Assembly: GCA_947601495.1 (NCBI GenBank) | Contig: CANQGE010000001.1 | Span: 199,580 to 263,579, forward strand | Length of the DNA: 64,000 nt | Origin: an uncultured Clostridia bacterium | Lineage (GTDB): Bacteria; Bacillota; Clostridia; TANB77; CAG-508 | Direction: 5' to 3' | In this document: piece by piece, positions 37,167 to 47,174 of the stretch | Numbering within the stretch: position 1 is the stretch's first letter | Layout: each line of letters begins with the position of its first letter | Program-made: the position numbers and the translations under genes | Notes under the pieces: model-generated | The model's database searches: none | Seen by the model: the letters and a program-made list of their open reading frames with translations, nothing else | Told to the model about the DNA's origin: nothing

Positions 37167-40100
37167 CTATTCTACACTTTTTAATGATTCAATCATATCT
37201 ACTTTTTTCAAAGAGAAATATGTTATAAAGTTTACAATTACAGTAAAAATTATTGTTATAACACATGCATATATATAGCTTGGAAGTCTTATTAATCTCT
37301 TAAATCTAAGAATTTCTATTTCACAAGTTTTTAAAATAAATGAGCTTAAGAAATATCCAAAAACTAAACCTAATAAAATTCCTATAATTGTAAGAAGAAC
37401 TATTTCTCTTGTTATATAATCATAAACTTCTTTATCATAAAATCCTAAAACTTTTATAGTTGCAAGCTCTCTAATTCTTTCACTTATATTAATATTTGCT
37501 AAATTATAAAGAACTATAAATGCAAGAAGTCCTGCTGAAATAATTAAAACATACACAACCAAGTTCATAGCCTTTAAAGTATCTTCTATTGTTCTCATTA
37601 AGTAACTTGTTAAAGTTACTGATGCAACTTTTGGATTTTTTAGAATTTCTTTAGATAAAATATCTTCTTCTTGTTCTGAAATTTCATTTGCATATTGTGT
37701 AAGTAATACATTTGAGTCAATATCTTTTCCAAAAGTTTTTTCATATAAGTTTTCTGTCATATAAATATAGTGTGATATATAATGTTCTGTTATTCCTCCA
37801 ACTTTAGCCTTAAATTCATTATTGTCTGAATCTATTAAAGTAACTTCATCACCAATTTTTGCATTTATTAATTGTGCTAATTTATCTGTAATGATAATTT
37901 CATTATCATTTAAATCTAATTTTTCTCCTGTTTTTAAATCTTTTAATCTTATAACTTTTTCTAGTTCTTCTGGGTTTGAAGTAACTACAATTTGAGTATC
38001 TTTTTTTATATCGTTTTTCTTTATACTTTCAGAAGACATATAAATTTGAACACATTTTGATATTTCTTCTTTATTTTCTAAATCTGAAATTAAACTAGAT
38101 TTTTCTTCATCTGTTAAAGTATCTTTTAAACCTATTAATGCATCATAATCAAAAACATCAACATATTGGAAATCCATTATTTTTGAAATTGGGTCTTTTA
38201 ATCCAAATCCTGTAAGTATTAAAGCTGTGCAACCACAAATTCCTATTACAGTCATTAGAAATCTTTTTTTGTATCTAAACATATTTCTTAAAGTAACTTT
38301 TTGTATAAAGTTTAATCTATTCCAAATAAAAGGTATTCTTTCTAATAATACTCTTTTTCCTATTTTTGGTGCTTTAGGTCTCATCATTTCAGCAGGAGTG
38401 CTATTTAATTCTTTTATTGCTGTATAGATAGTTGAGCCTACCATACATATAGACATAATTCCAATTCCTAAAAATGCATAATATGCGTTAAATACAACTT
38501 TTAGCTCACTAATATCATACATCATTTGGTAAATTGTAATTATAACTGTTGGGAAAAATTTAAGTCCAAATAAAGAACCTAACATTCCACCAATTACAGA
38601 TGCTAGTAGTGAATAGATAATATATTTAGACATTATTTGCATTTTATTATAGCCTAATGCTTTTAATGTTCCAATTTGAACTCTTTCTTCTTCTACCATT
38701 CTAGACATAGAAGTTAAGCTTATTAAAGCAGCTATTATAAAAAATACAATTGGGAATGCTTCTCCTAATTTTTTTACATTATCCGTATCTTGTTTGAAAC
38801 TGTTAAATCCAGAATCATCTTCTCTATTAAAAATATACCATTTTGCAGTTTCAATATCGTTTACTTTTTCTCTTGCATCAATTAGTTTTGCTTCAGCATC
38901 TGCTATTTCTCTATTAAATTCTTCTTTTTTATCTTGTAGTTCTTTTTCTCCATCTTGCAATTCTTTTTTAGCATCTGCTATTTCTTTTTTTCCTTTTGCT
39001 AGTTCTTCTTCTGCACTCTTTAATTTTGCTTCTGTATCTGCTTTAGTATTTGCTAAAGTAACTTTTGAATTGTTTAATTCTTGCCATGCATTATTAAGTT
39101 TGCTTTGAGCATCATTTATTTGATTTTGTGCATTTGCAAGTTCAGTATTAGCAGAATTTAACTTATTTTCTAGTAATTGTTTTTGAGTTTGACACTCACT
39201 TAATCCAGCATTTAATTTATTTAAATTTTCCTCACTTATTCCTTGTGATATTAAATAGTTTTTTGTGCCTTCTAATTCACTAATGCTTTCTTGAATTGCA
39301 CTTATTTGATTTCCTATTTCATCTTTATTATCAGGTTCACTTTCTAACAATTTATTTAAATCGTTTAATTGAGTATTTAATGCATTAATACTGCTATCTA
39401 TTTGTGCAATTTGATTTAATCCCTCTTCTACACTATTCTTTTTTGATGTTAAATCTGATAACTGTTTATTTATTTCTTCTATTCCAAATTTTAATTGAGC
39501 AAGCCCAGATTCTGCTTCTTTTTTCTTTTGTTCTAGTTCGCTAATTCCCTTATTTAATTCTTCTTGTGATTTTATAATTGTTGTTTCTGCTTCTGCTAAC
39601 TTTCCTTCTGCAGTAGCAAATTCATTTGTTGCCTCATCTCTTCCTTCTTGTAGCTCTTTCTCGCCATCCGCAATTTCTTTTTCGCCATCTGCAATTTCTT
39701 TTTTTCCTTTTGCAATTTCGTCTTCTGCTTCTTTTATTTTCTTTTCTGCATCTGCTTTTTGTTCATCAAATTCTTTTTGAGCATCATCTAATTTTTGATT
39801 TGCTTCATCAATTAGTTCATGATATCTTGCATTTTGTCTTTCTTCTTTTATAGAATTTAGTTCATCTTCTACTTTTTGAATTTCATTATTATATTCTTCT
39901 CTTAATGTAATTAAATTTTTAGTGTTTTTTGCTAAAATATCTATTTCTGTATATATATCTGAATTAATATTTTCTTTATTAACATACATATAATATGAAA
40001 TTTTTCCAGAGCCTAAAGTTGTTGTTCCTCTATCTCTTGAAATAAAAAGTGGACTTTTAACAATTCCAACGACTTTCAATTTAGTGTTTTTAAAAGAAGA

Positions 40101-40580
40101 CTCCTCATCTTCGTTTTCAAGATTTTCCTCTATTTCTAAGTAGTCTCCAATAGAAATATTTTTAGCATTTTTCATTGATTCTTCAATAACACATTCATCT
40201 GCATTTTGAGGTAAATTTCCTTCTAATATATCTACTTGATTAATGTTTTCTTCTAAAGCATATAGTTTAACAACTACTTCTTCATCTTCAAAATCTATAA
40301 ATACATCTTCGCTAAAAATTCCTACTACGTCTTCAATATTTTTTAGTTTTTTAATAGAATTAATATCATCATCTGTAAGTCCTAAAGTTGATACTAATTT
40401 TATGTCATAAACATTTCTTTTATCCAAATATGAATCTATTGTAAGATCCATATCTGGACTAGTTGCTCTAACACCAGCAAAAAAGCCCACGCCTAAAAAA
40501 GCCATAAGAAGTATGGAAATAAATCTTTTATATGTTTTTTTGATTTCTTTAAAACTATCTTTTAAAAGAGCTTTTTTCAC
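37167..40580 (-). CDS. Very large FtsX-type ABC transporter permease with central coiled coil
   Basis: The 1137-residue protein has an N-terminal transmembrane helix (residues ~18-38) with a periplasmic-type domain, a long coiled coil (about 220-580, heptads with repeats such as KKEIADGEKEIADGEKELQ), then FtsX transmembrane bundles near ~610-760 (VEEERVQIGTLKALGYNK) and ~1005-1130 (ISERIRELATIKVLGFYD). Such permeases couple to an ATPase of the MacB/LolD type, but none is adjacent. Role unknown: export or signalling of cell-wall stress is possible. It begins after a good ribosome site. Confidence 0.85.
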   Translation of the reverse strand: MKKALLKDSFKEIKKTYKRFISILLMAFLGVGFFAGVRATSPDMDLTIDSYLDKRNVYDIKLVSTLGLTDDDINSIKKLKNIEDVVGIFSEDVFIDFEDEEVVVKLYALEENINQVDILEGNLPQNADECVIEESMKNAKNISIGDYLEIEENLENEDEESSFKNTKLKVVGIVKSPLFISRDRGTTTLGSGKISYYMYVNKENINSDIYTEIDILAKNTKNLITLREEYNNEIQKVEDELNSIKEERQNARYHELIDEANQKLDDAQKEFDEQKADAEKKIKEAEDEIAKGKKEIADGEKEIADGEKELQEGRDEATNEFATAEGKLAEAETTIIKSQEELNKGISELEQKKKEAESGLAQLKFGIEEINKQLSDLTSKKNSVEEGLNQIAQIDSSINALNTQLNDLNKLLESEPDNKDEIGNQISAIQESISELEGTKNYLISQGISEENLNKLNAGLSECQTQKQLLENKLNSANTELANAQNQINDAQSKLNNAWQELNNSKVTLANTKADTEAKLKSAEEELAKGKKEIADAKKELQDGEKELQDKKEEFNREIADAEAKLIDAREKVNDIETAKWYIFNREDDSGFNSFKQDTDNVKKLGEAFPIVFFIIAALISLTSMSRMVEEERVQIGTLKALGYNKMQIMSKYIIYSLLASVIGGMLGSLFGLKFFPTVIITIYQMMYDISELKVVFNAYYAFLGIGIMSICMVGSTIYTAIKELNSTPAEMMRPKAPKIGKRVLLERIPFIWNRLNFIQKVTLRNMFRYKKRFLMTVIGICGCTALILTGFGLKDPISKIMDFQYVDVFDYDALIGLKDTLTDEEKSSLISDLENKEEISKCVQIYMSSESIKKNDIKKDTQIVVTSNPEELEKVIRLKDLKTGEKLDLNDNEIIITDKLAQLINAKIGDEVTLIDSDNNEFKAKVGGITEHYISHYIYMTENLYEKTFGKDIDSNVLLTQYANEISEQEEDILSKEILKNPKVASVTLTSYLMRTIEDTLKAMNLVVYVLIISAGLLAFIVLYNLANINISERIRELATIKVLGFYDKEVYDYITREIVLLTIIGILLGLVFGYFLSSFILKTCEIEILRFKRLIRLPSYIYACVITIIFTVIVNFITYFSLKKVDMIESLKSVE

Positions 40581-40744
40581 TAGTTTTTTCCTTTCTTTTT
40601 ACCTATAAACCTATTAATTTATTATATATTTAAAAGAATTTAAAGTAAATACCTAATTTGAGCATAAATATTTTTTTAATATCGCTACAAATTATATTTT
40701 TCTACTATAAAATTTAATCTAATTTTACCAAAATTTTATTCATA

Positions 40745-40902
40745 AAAAGACAGTGGTTGTAATATTGTTTTATAAGTACCTTGGTGTCGCAATCTTCTTT
40801 TTTAAAATTAAATAAATGAAGATTGCTCCAATCGCCCTTCGCTTACGCTTCGGTTGGTCGCTTACGCGGTACTAATAAAACAATATACAACTACTGTCTT
40901 TT
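40745..40902 (+). repeat. Dispersed palindrome-embedded element, copy 3
   Basis: The core (about 40781-40867) is flanked by arms 40745-40780 and 40868-40902 that pair over ~35 bases (AAAAGACAGT-GTTGTA-TATTGTTTTAT-AGTACC) with few mismatches. A further direct copy of the right arm lies at 40945-40980 next to the gntR stop. It fills the 406-bp gap between gntR and the FtsX permease gene, the rest being AT-rich with no gene seen. The arm ends in GGTACT rather than GTCACT as in copy 2, with the opposite arm changed to match. Confidence 0.9.
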
Positions 40903-40986
40903 GTTTTAGAAATTTCATATTTTATAATAATTCTATAATAATTTTATAAAACAATATTATAACTACAATCTTTTGCTTTATAAATT

Positions 40987-41340
40987 TTATATTTTCTTTA
41001 AAATTTCTTCTTTTGTTAGTCCTAATTTTTCTAACTCCAATATGGATTTTTTTATTTCGTTTATCTCTTCTTCAATTTTTGAATTTATAACTTTACTTAT
41101 ATCTTCTTTTATGAATGTTCCTTTTGTCGAAATAGTAGTTATAACACCTCTATTTTCAAGTTCTGTATACGCTTTTTTAACTGTGTTAGGATTAATTCCA
41201 AGTGTTGTTGCCATTTCTCTAATAGGCATAATTTGGTCTTTAGGTTTTAAAATTCCAAGTGATACATACCTTTCTATTTCTTGAATAATCTGCTCGTATA
41301 TTGGAGTTCTACTTTGATAATCTAAATTTATCATGCGCAC
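40987..41340 (-). CDS. GntR family transcriptional regulator, YtrA subfamily
   Basis: The 117-residue protein is a winged-helix regulator (YEQIIQEIERYVSLGILKP, MREMATTLGINPNTVKKAY-type helix, LENRGVITTISTKGTFI) with a short C-terminal dimer helix, typical of YtrA regulators. It is the last gene of an ABC transporter operon, although YtrA-type regulators usually come first. The palindrome at 44338-44367 before the operon is the probable operator. Confidence 0.92.
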   Translation of the reverse strand: MRMINLDYQSRTPIYEQIIQEIERYVSLGILKPKDQIMPIREMATTLGINPNTVKKAYTELENRGVITTISTKGTFIKEDISKVINSKIEEEINEIKKSILELEKLGLTKEEILKKI

Positions 41341-41345
41341 CTCCT

Positions 41346-43403
41346 TTATTCAACATAATAATTCATTTCTTGATCATAATCTTTGTCATAATAATTTATG
41401 CTTTGATAAAATGACATTTCTTTTCTAATTATTGCATCAATTTCTTCTGTTTTATTTGTAAAGAAGATTCTTTGATTGTTATAGTCTGAATTAATTCCAG
41501 TAAGTTGAATTGCATAACATTTTTGATTTGGGTCTATTTTTTCATTTTTATTTTCATTAATAAACTCTTCTATTAAATCTGATGTGTAAGAAAAGTTACC
41601 ACTAAAGTTTGAAAATTCAGCATTATTTCTGTCATATCCTAAAGGTCCTGCCATTATTCCATAATTAATAACAAATCTATTTCCTTTTGAATTATCTCCA
41701 ACATAAAAATTTTGATTTATAAATTCATTTTCATTATCTGCTATTGTTTTTAATACTTCACTACTTATATTAATTGGAACATAAAGTGATACTAAATTAT
41801 GGTCTTTATAGTAGTTAAAGTATAAAGGATAGTAGCCATTTAAGCTCTCCTTATTATACAATGTATAATATTCTTTTAAAGTCATATTATTAATTGCATT
41901 TTTTCCTTTTAATTCTAATTCTTCACCAATATCTAACATAACATGATTATCAAAAGTAACAACACTTTTTTCCATATATTTATTTCTTATAGATTTCATA
42001 AAGTTTTCATCTTGAGCTAGAATGTCTAAAAATTTTTCTTCATCTTCTTTTAAAATCTCTGCATAAAATCTAACTATTCTTCCATCTTTACATTTAAAAT
42101 TTCCATAAAATAAAGTCATTGAATTTACACCATCTATAACATCCATGCTCTTAACTTTTTGACTAAATTCATAAGATTTTTTTGAAGCATCAAAAATTAA
42201 ATCAATTAATTCTTTATTTTTCATATAGTAATCGTTTTCAGGTTGCTCTCGCAAATAATAACTATTATCATCAAAGTTTAAACTTACTTCTTCTACTTCT
42301 TCTCTTGCAATTTCTATGCTATTTCTATATGTTGTGTTTGTTGGATAATAGTTTTTAATTCCTATAATTATACCTTGTGAAACTGCAAGTGTTATTATAA
42401 GCCCTAAAACTGAATATTTTAATTTTACTTTTCTCCTTACAATGTAATCATAAACAAAATAGTAAATTATGATTAATAAGATTAAAAATTTATTTGGTGA
42501 CTCACTAGCTAAATTTACTAAAACTAATAACGGAAATACTGTTAAAGCTTTAACAAACAAATGCACTTTCACTTTTGAAAAAGATTCTTCTGCATTTTCC
42601 ATTTTACGTTTTTGAAATAAATATAATCCTAAACAAAAATATAGTATTCCTAAAATTAACATTTTAGCATTTCTTGTGTTTGAAAATGATAAATTAGTAT
42701 TCCAAATTATATCAAATGGAAGCGTATATTCTTTATTATCAATAGTTTCCATAATAGTTATATTATTGTCTTTTTCAATACTTGTAGAATCATCTTCAGC
42801 ATAGGTTTCATTTATTATAACATTTTGATTTCTTAGTAAATTAAATGTAGTTAAGCAAAATGGTATTATAAACAAAATTATCATAGTTAAAGCAATTTGT
42901 GTTAAAAATGTTCCAGACAATGTCATTGCAAGATTTGCTGTAAAGAACATAAATAAATATGCAATCCACATAATAATAAATACATCTATTATCATTCCTG
43001 TGAAAATCATTACTTCTTTTATAAATATTGAACTTAACAAAAGTGTTACTGCTGTTAAGATTTGAATTAATGTTATAAGTAAAATTCCTCCAATAGTATT
43101 TGTGATAAAAATTGTTTTTCTATTAATTGGCATTGAGTTTATAAAATCTACACTTGTTTTTTTATAAACATATCCAAATAATATAAATGAAATTGCAATT
43201 GGTATTATATACATTCCAAACATATTAACCCAGCTAATTTCAATTAATTCTAAAATTTTTGTATAACTTGCAGGCTTGTTTACGAATAAAATGCTAAATA
43301 ATGTTAATAAAGGAACTATGATTGTTATTAATAAAAGTATTCCTCTAGACTTTTTAAAATTTTCTTTTAAATATTTAAAATTAAAATACTTGGTTAAATT
43401 CAT
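41346..43403 (-). CDS. ABC transporter permease of the YtrC/D type
   Basis: The 685-residue protein has an N-terminal set of six or so transmembrane segments (1-270), more around 280-350, and a ~320-residue extracytoplasmic domain after them (from about 360). SMPINRKTIFITNTIGG is the coupling region seen in related permeases. It overlaps the ATPase gene by 23 bases and lies 5 bases before gntR. Transporters of this group respond to cell-wall active compounds, but the substrate here is unknown. Confidence 0.83.
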   Translation of the reverse strand: MNLTKYFNFKYLKENFKKSRGILLLITIIVPLLTLFSILFVNKPASYTKILELIEISWVNMFGMYIIPIAISFILFGYVYKKTSVDFINSMPINRKTIFITNTIGGILLITLIQILTAVTLLLSSIFIKEVMIFTGMIIDVFIIMWIAYLFMFFTANLAMTLSGTFLTQIALTMIILFIIPFCLTTFNLLRNQNVIINETYAEDDSTSIEKDNNITIMETIDNKEYTLPFDIIWNTNLSFSNTRNAKMLILGILYFCLGLYLFQKRKMENAEESFSKVKVHLFVKALTVFPLLVLVNLASESPNKFLILLIIIYYFVYDYIVRRKVKLKYSVLGLIITLAVSQGIIIGIKNYYPTNTTYRNSIEIAREEVEEVSLNFDDNSYYLREQPENDYYMKNKELIDLIFDASKKSYEFSQKVKSMDVIDGVNSMTLFYGNFKCKDGRIVRFYAEILKEDEEKFLDILAQDENFMKSIRNKYMEKSVVTFDNHVMLDIGEELELKGKNAINNMTLKEYYTLYNKESLNGYYPLYFNYYKDHNLVSLYVPINISSEVLKTIADNENEFINQNFYVGDNSKGNRFVINYGIMAGPLGYDRNNAEFSNFSGNFSYTSDLIEEFINENKNEKIDPNQKCYAIQLTGINSDYNNQRIFFTNKTEEIDAIIRKEMSFYQSINYYDKDYDQEMNYYVE

Positions 43404-44277
43404 ATCCTAGCACCTCCATTTCATAAACAAACATTTCTTCTAAAGTTACTGGTAAAACATCTAATATTATTGGATTCAATGCTTGCAATTTTTCTACTTC
43501 TTTTTCTTTATCGCCTTTAATAATAATTGTTGCAACACTTCCAATCTTTTTAAAATTCATAACTTCTAAATCTTTAAATGTATCTTTATCGAAATTATCT
43601 TTCAAAGAAATTTGAACTTTAAATACATTTGTTTTTAGAGTACTTACTTCACTTTCAAAAAGTACTCCTCCTTTATAAATTAAAGCTAAATTATCACAAA
43701 TGTCTTCTAACTCTCTTAAGTTGTGACTTGTCATAATTATAGTTGTATCTTTTTTCTCCATTTGTTTTGCAATTATTTTTTTAAGTAGTCCTCTAACAAC
43801 TGGGTCTATACCATCAAAAGTTTCATCAAAAAACATATAATCTGCATTTGTGCAAATTGCACATATTAAAGCACATTGTCTTTTCATACCTTTTGAAAAA
43901 TTTTGAATTTTAGAATTCATATCTAATTTTAAAGTCTCTGCTAATTTTTTTAAGTATTCCATATCGAAGTCTTTATACATTGAATTATAAAATTCTGCCA
44001 TATCTTTTAGAGTATAATTAGGGAAAAAATATAAATCATCTGGAATAAAAACTAGTTTTTGCTTAAGTTCTTGATTATTTTCAATGTTCTTTTCATCAAT
44101 TTCTACAGTTCCAGAATCTGCTTTAAATACATCATTAATTATTCTAAGCAAAGTTGATTTTCCTGCACCATTTGCCCCAACAAATCCATATATTGAATTT
44201 GTTTTAATAGAGCAATTTAAATTTTCTAGTACTTTTTTGCTTCCAAAAGATTTATTCAAATTAGTTATTTTAATCAT
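43381..44277 (-). CDS. ABC transporter ATP-binding protein (YtrB-like)
   Basis: The 298-residue protein has Walker A GANGAGKST (about residues 35-43), ABC signature NFSKGMKRQ (~127-135), Walker B YMFFDETFDGID (~147-158) and the H-loop TSHNLRE. A ~80-residue C-terminal extension is typical of the group. It is the first gene of a three-gene operon with an operator-like promoter upstream. Confidence 0.93.
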   Translation of the reverse strand: MIKITNLNKSFGSKKVLENLNCSIKTNSIYGFVGANGAGKSTLLRIINDVFKADSGTVEIDEKNIENNQELKQKLVFIPDDLYFFPNYTLKDMAEFYNSMYKDFDMEYLKKLAETLKLDMNSKIQNFSKGMKRQCALICAICTNADYMFFDETFDGIDPVVRGLLKKIIAKQMEKKDTTIIMTSHNLRELEDICDNLALIYKGGVLFESEVSTLKTNVFKVQISLKDNFDKDTFKDLEVMNFKKIGSVATIIIKGDKEKEVEKLQALNPIILDVLPVTLEEMFVYEMEVLGYEFNQVF

Positions 44278-44321
44278 AAAATCTCCTTTCTAAAACTAAT
44301 AATTATTTATATTTTGTGTTA

Positions 44322-44367
44322 ATTATAAAGCAAAAATAAAATTGTACTATTTGTACTAGTACAATTT
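44322..44367 (-). promoter_or_regulatory. Operator and promoter of the ABC transporter/GntR operon
   Basis: A -10 box TATAAT (minus, 44322-44327) has a TAGTAC -35-like element (44344-44349) at 16 bases. Overlapping it is an inverted repeat AAATTGTACTA/TAGTACAATTT (44338-44367) that includes the perfect 14-base palindrome TTGTACTAGTACAA (44351-44364). Its position over the -35 fits repression by the GntR regulator. Confidence 0.7.
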
Positions 44368-44394
44368 TATCTATAAATTATATATATGTCAATG

Positions 44395-44480
44395 TTTTTT
44401 ATAAAGCTCATTTTATAAAACTCTTTTTATAAAATCTTCTTTTATAAAATCCACTTTATAAAAATGCCTTTTATAAAAAG
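44395..44480. repeat. Tandem array of TTTTATAAAA palindromes
   Basis: About six units of a short palindrome (TTTTATAAAA) are separated by 4-8-base spacers (CTC, TCTTC, TCCAC and similar), period 14-17 bases. It lies between the operator of the ABC operon and copy 4 of the dispersed element and partly touches the latter's left arm. The rest of this 375-bp gap holds no gene. Confidence 0.75.
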
Positions 44481-44633
44481 AAAGTAGCTATATATTATTT
44501 TATAGTACCTTGGTGTCGCAATCTTCTTTTTTTAAAATAAACAAAAGGAAGATTGCTCCAATCGCACTTCGCTTGCGCTTCGTTTGGTCGCTTACGCGGT
44601 ACTTATAAAACAATATATAACTACTTTCTTTTT
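44475..44633 (+). repeat. Dispersed palindrome-embedded element, copy 4
   Basis: The core (44510-44597) is flanked by arms 44475-44509 and 44598-44633, pairing over ~35 bases (AAAAAGAAAGTAG-TATATATT-TTTTATA-GTACC). The arms are related to, but not the same as, those of copy 3 (shared ATAAAACAATATA-AACTACT). It lies between the Lon-like gene and the ABC ATPase gene. Confidence 0.9.
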
Positions 44634-44652
44634 AAATTTAATTTTTAAATGT

Positions 44653-47058
44653 CTATTTAACTATATTTTTATCTATCTTTGCAAATTTCTTCAATTTCTC
44701 ATGTACTAAATAATTTACAGTTCCAAGTGGGAAATTACCATTTCTATCTTTCTTTCCTGCTGGAACACCCGTTAAAATTTCAATTCCTTCTTCTATTGTT
44801 GAAATAGCATATATATGGAATTTTCCTTTTTTAACAGAATCTATAATTTCATCACTTAAGTATAAGTTTCTAACGTTTTGCTTTGGTATTATTACACCTT
44901 GCTCGCCGTTAAATCCTTTTAACTTACAAATTTGATAAAATCCTTCAATTTTTTCATTAACACCACCAATTGGTTGGATATATCCCTTTTGGTTAATAGA
45001 TCCAGTAACTGCAATAGATTGATTTATTGGCATATCTGAAAGACTAGATAATATTGCATAAGCTTCTGTACTTGATGCACTATCTCCATCTACTCCGCCA
45101 TATAATTGCTCAAAGCAAATATTAGCAGTTAATGAAAGTGGAATGTCTTGAGCAAACTTATCTCCCAAATAACCAGTTAATATTAAAACACCTTTTGAAT
45201 GTGAAGAACCAGACATATCAACTTCTCTTTCAATATCTACAATTCCATCTTTTCCCATATATGTGCTTGCTGTAATTCTTACTGGTTTTCCAAAAGAATA
45301 GTCTCCTATTTTTATTACAGTTAGTCCATTAATCTGACCTACTTCAAAACCATCTGTATCTATTAATAGAGCATCTTCTTTTATCATTTGAAGATATCTT
45401 GTATCATATTTTTTAATTCTATCTATTCTTTCATCTAAGGCTTTTTGAACATATTCCTTAGTTATTATTTTTTGTTTATCTTTTTTCGCCCATACAGATG
45501 ATTCTCCAACGATTTCACCTATTTCGCTAAATTGAGTAGAAAGCTTTTCTTTATCTCCTGCAAGTTTTGAAGTTACTTCAACAAGTTTTGCCATAGCTTC
45601 TTTATCTAAGTCTAAAAGATTTTCTTGAGCACAGAAACTTCTAACAAAATTACTTAATCTTTCAATATTTTCTGCTGTTTTTGGAGCATCTTCTTCAAAT
45701 TCAACTTTTATTTTGAATAGCTTTCTAAAGTCTTCATCCATTGATAAAAGTGTGTGATAAATATTTGAACTTCCTATTAATAAAACTTTTAAATCTAATG
45801 GTATAGGCTCTGGTTTTAATGCTACTAGAAGCATTCCTCCTCTTTGCTCCATCATATTTTCAATAGATAGCTCTTTTATTTTCAAAGCTTTCTTTAATGC
45901 TTCATAGCATAAGTTGTTTGATAGTATATCTTTTGCTTGAAAAATTATATATCCACCATTTGCTTGATGAAGAAGTCCTGGTTTTATCATCATATAGTCT
46001 GTTTTTAATGTTCCATATTGATTTTCATATTCAAGACCACCAAAAATATTGTAATATGAATAATTTGTATCCATAATAACAGGTGCACCTTCTAGTTTGC
46101 TGTTATCAATAAATAAATTTACTCTATAGTTAAGCCAAGGCTCTTTTTCAGTTTTTGGCATTTGTTGCATTTGAGGTGGCACTGGCATTTTAGGATCTGG
46201 ATCTGGTGCTAAAAAGCAATTTATATTTTTTAATATATCTTTTTTTATGTTATCTAAATAAGTTGCAATTTTCTTATTTCTTTTATAATTAATTTTTATA
46301 GAATTAATATGAACATTTATTGTCATTAATGCAATGTTTGATTGCCATTCATCTATTTTCTTTTCAGCAGCTTTTTCAATAGATTTTATTTCAGCCAAAG
46401 CTTCAAAAATTTGCTCTTGAACTAAATTAGATCTTTCTTCAAATTCTTTTTTCAATGCATCATCTAATTGTTCAAACTCTTCTTCTGCAAGTGTTTTTCC
46501 ATCTAGAACTGGCATCATGTAAACACCATTTTCTGTAGATTTTACTTGGAAACCTTGTATCATTGTTTTTTGATTTAATTTATTTAATAATGCTTCTCTT
46601 TTTTCTTCAAATTCTTGTTTTATTATTTGTTTTTCTTTTTCAAAATCATCATTATTAAATGTTTTTCTAATATCTTTTCTAACATCTTTTACAAAGTTTT
46701 CCATTGTTGATTTAAAAACACTGCCTTGACCTGCTGGAAATGAAACTGCTATTGGTTCATTTGGATTATCAAAATTATAAATATATACCCAATCATTAGG
46801 AACTTTTTCTTTTTCAGCCTTTTGAGTAAGAAATCTTTTTGTATACATAGTTTTTCCAACACCAGATGGGCCTTCTAGGTAAAGATTATAACCTTTAATG
46901 TCTATATCTGTACCGAATTCTAAAGCTTTAATTCCTCTTTCTTGTCCATATATTAAATCTTTAGTATCTACTAGTTCTTTTGTTGTTTCAAATTTAAATT
47001 GATTTGGGTTGCAAATATCTCTTAAATCCTTTGGCGTTAGTTCATTACTTTTTCTCAT
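44653..47058 (-). CDS. Lon-type ATP-dependent protease (LonB-like)
   Basis: The 801-residue protein has a P-loop EGPSGVGKT (about residues 60-68), a long inserted helical region (180-300), an AAA+ module with IGSSNIYHTLLSMDEDFRKLFKIKV, and a C-terminal Lon proteolytic domain: catalytic Ser in GDSASS (about 673-678) and Lys in GGVNEKIEGFY (~718). There is no Lon N-terminal substrate domain. It is a member of the group of Lon-related proteases with split ATPase arrangement. Role probably in regulated proteolysis. Confidence 0.9.
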   Translation of the reverse strand: MRKSNELTPKDLRDICNPNQFKFETTKELVDTKDLIYGQERGIKALEFGTDIDIKGYNLYLEGPSGVGKTMYTKRFLTQKAEKEKVPNDWVYIYNFDNPNEPIAVSFPAGQGSVFKSTMENFVKDVRKDIRKTFNNDDFEKEKQIIKQEFEEKREALLNKLNQKTMIQGFQVKSTENGVYMMPVLDGKTLAEEEFEQLDDALKKEFEERSNLVQEQIFEALAEIKSIEKAAEKKIDEWQSNIALMTINVHINSIKINYKRNKKIATYLDNIKKDILKNINCFLAPDPDPKMPVPPQMQQMPKTEKEPWLNYRVNLFIDNSKLEGAPVIMDTNYSYYNIFGGLEYENQYGTLKTDYMMIKPGLLHQANGGYIIFQAKDILSNNLCYEALKKALKIKELSIENMMEQRGGMLLVALKPEPIPLDLKVLLIGSSNIYHTLLSMDEDFRKLFKIKVEFEEDAPKTAENIERLSNFVRSFCAQENLLDLDKEAMAKLVEVTSKLAGDKEKLSTQFSEIGEIVGESSVWAKKDKQKIITKEYVQKALDERIDRIKKYDTRYLQMIKEDALLIDTDGFEVGQINGLTVIKIGDYSFGKPVRITASTYMGKDGIVDIEREVDMSGSSHSKGVLILTGYLGDKFAQDIPLSLTANICFEQLYGGVDGDSASSTEAYAILSSLSDMPINQSIAVTGSINQKGYIQPIGGVNEKIEGFYQICKLKGFNGEQGVIIPKQNVRNLYLSDEIIDSVKKGKFHIYAISTIEEGIEILTGVPAGKKDRNGNFPLGTVNYLVHEKLKKFAKIDKNIVK

Positions 47059-47174
47059 TAGTATTTTCCTCCAATAAAAGTTACATTCTAGGTTGATTTT
47101 ATATCAAATAAAAAAATAATGCAATTACTATTTCTAAAAATTTTACATTATTCAACACTAGTTGCTAAAATAAA

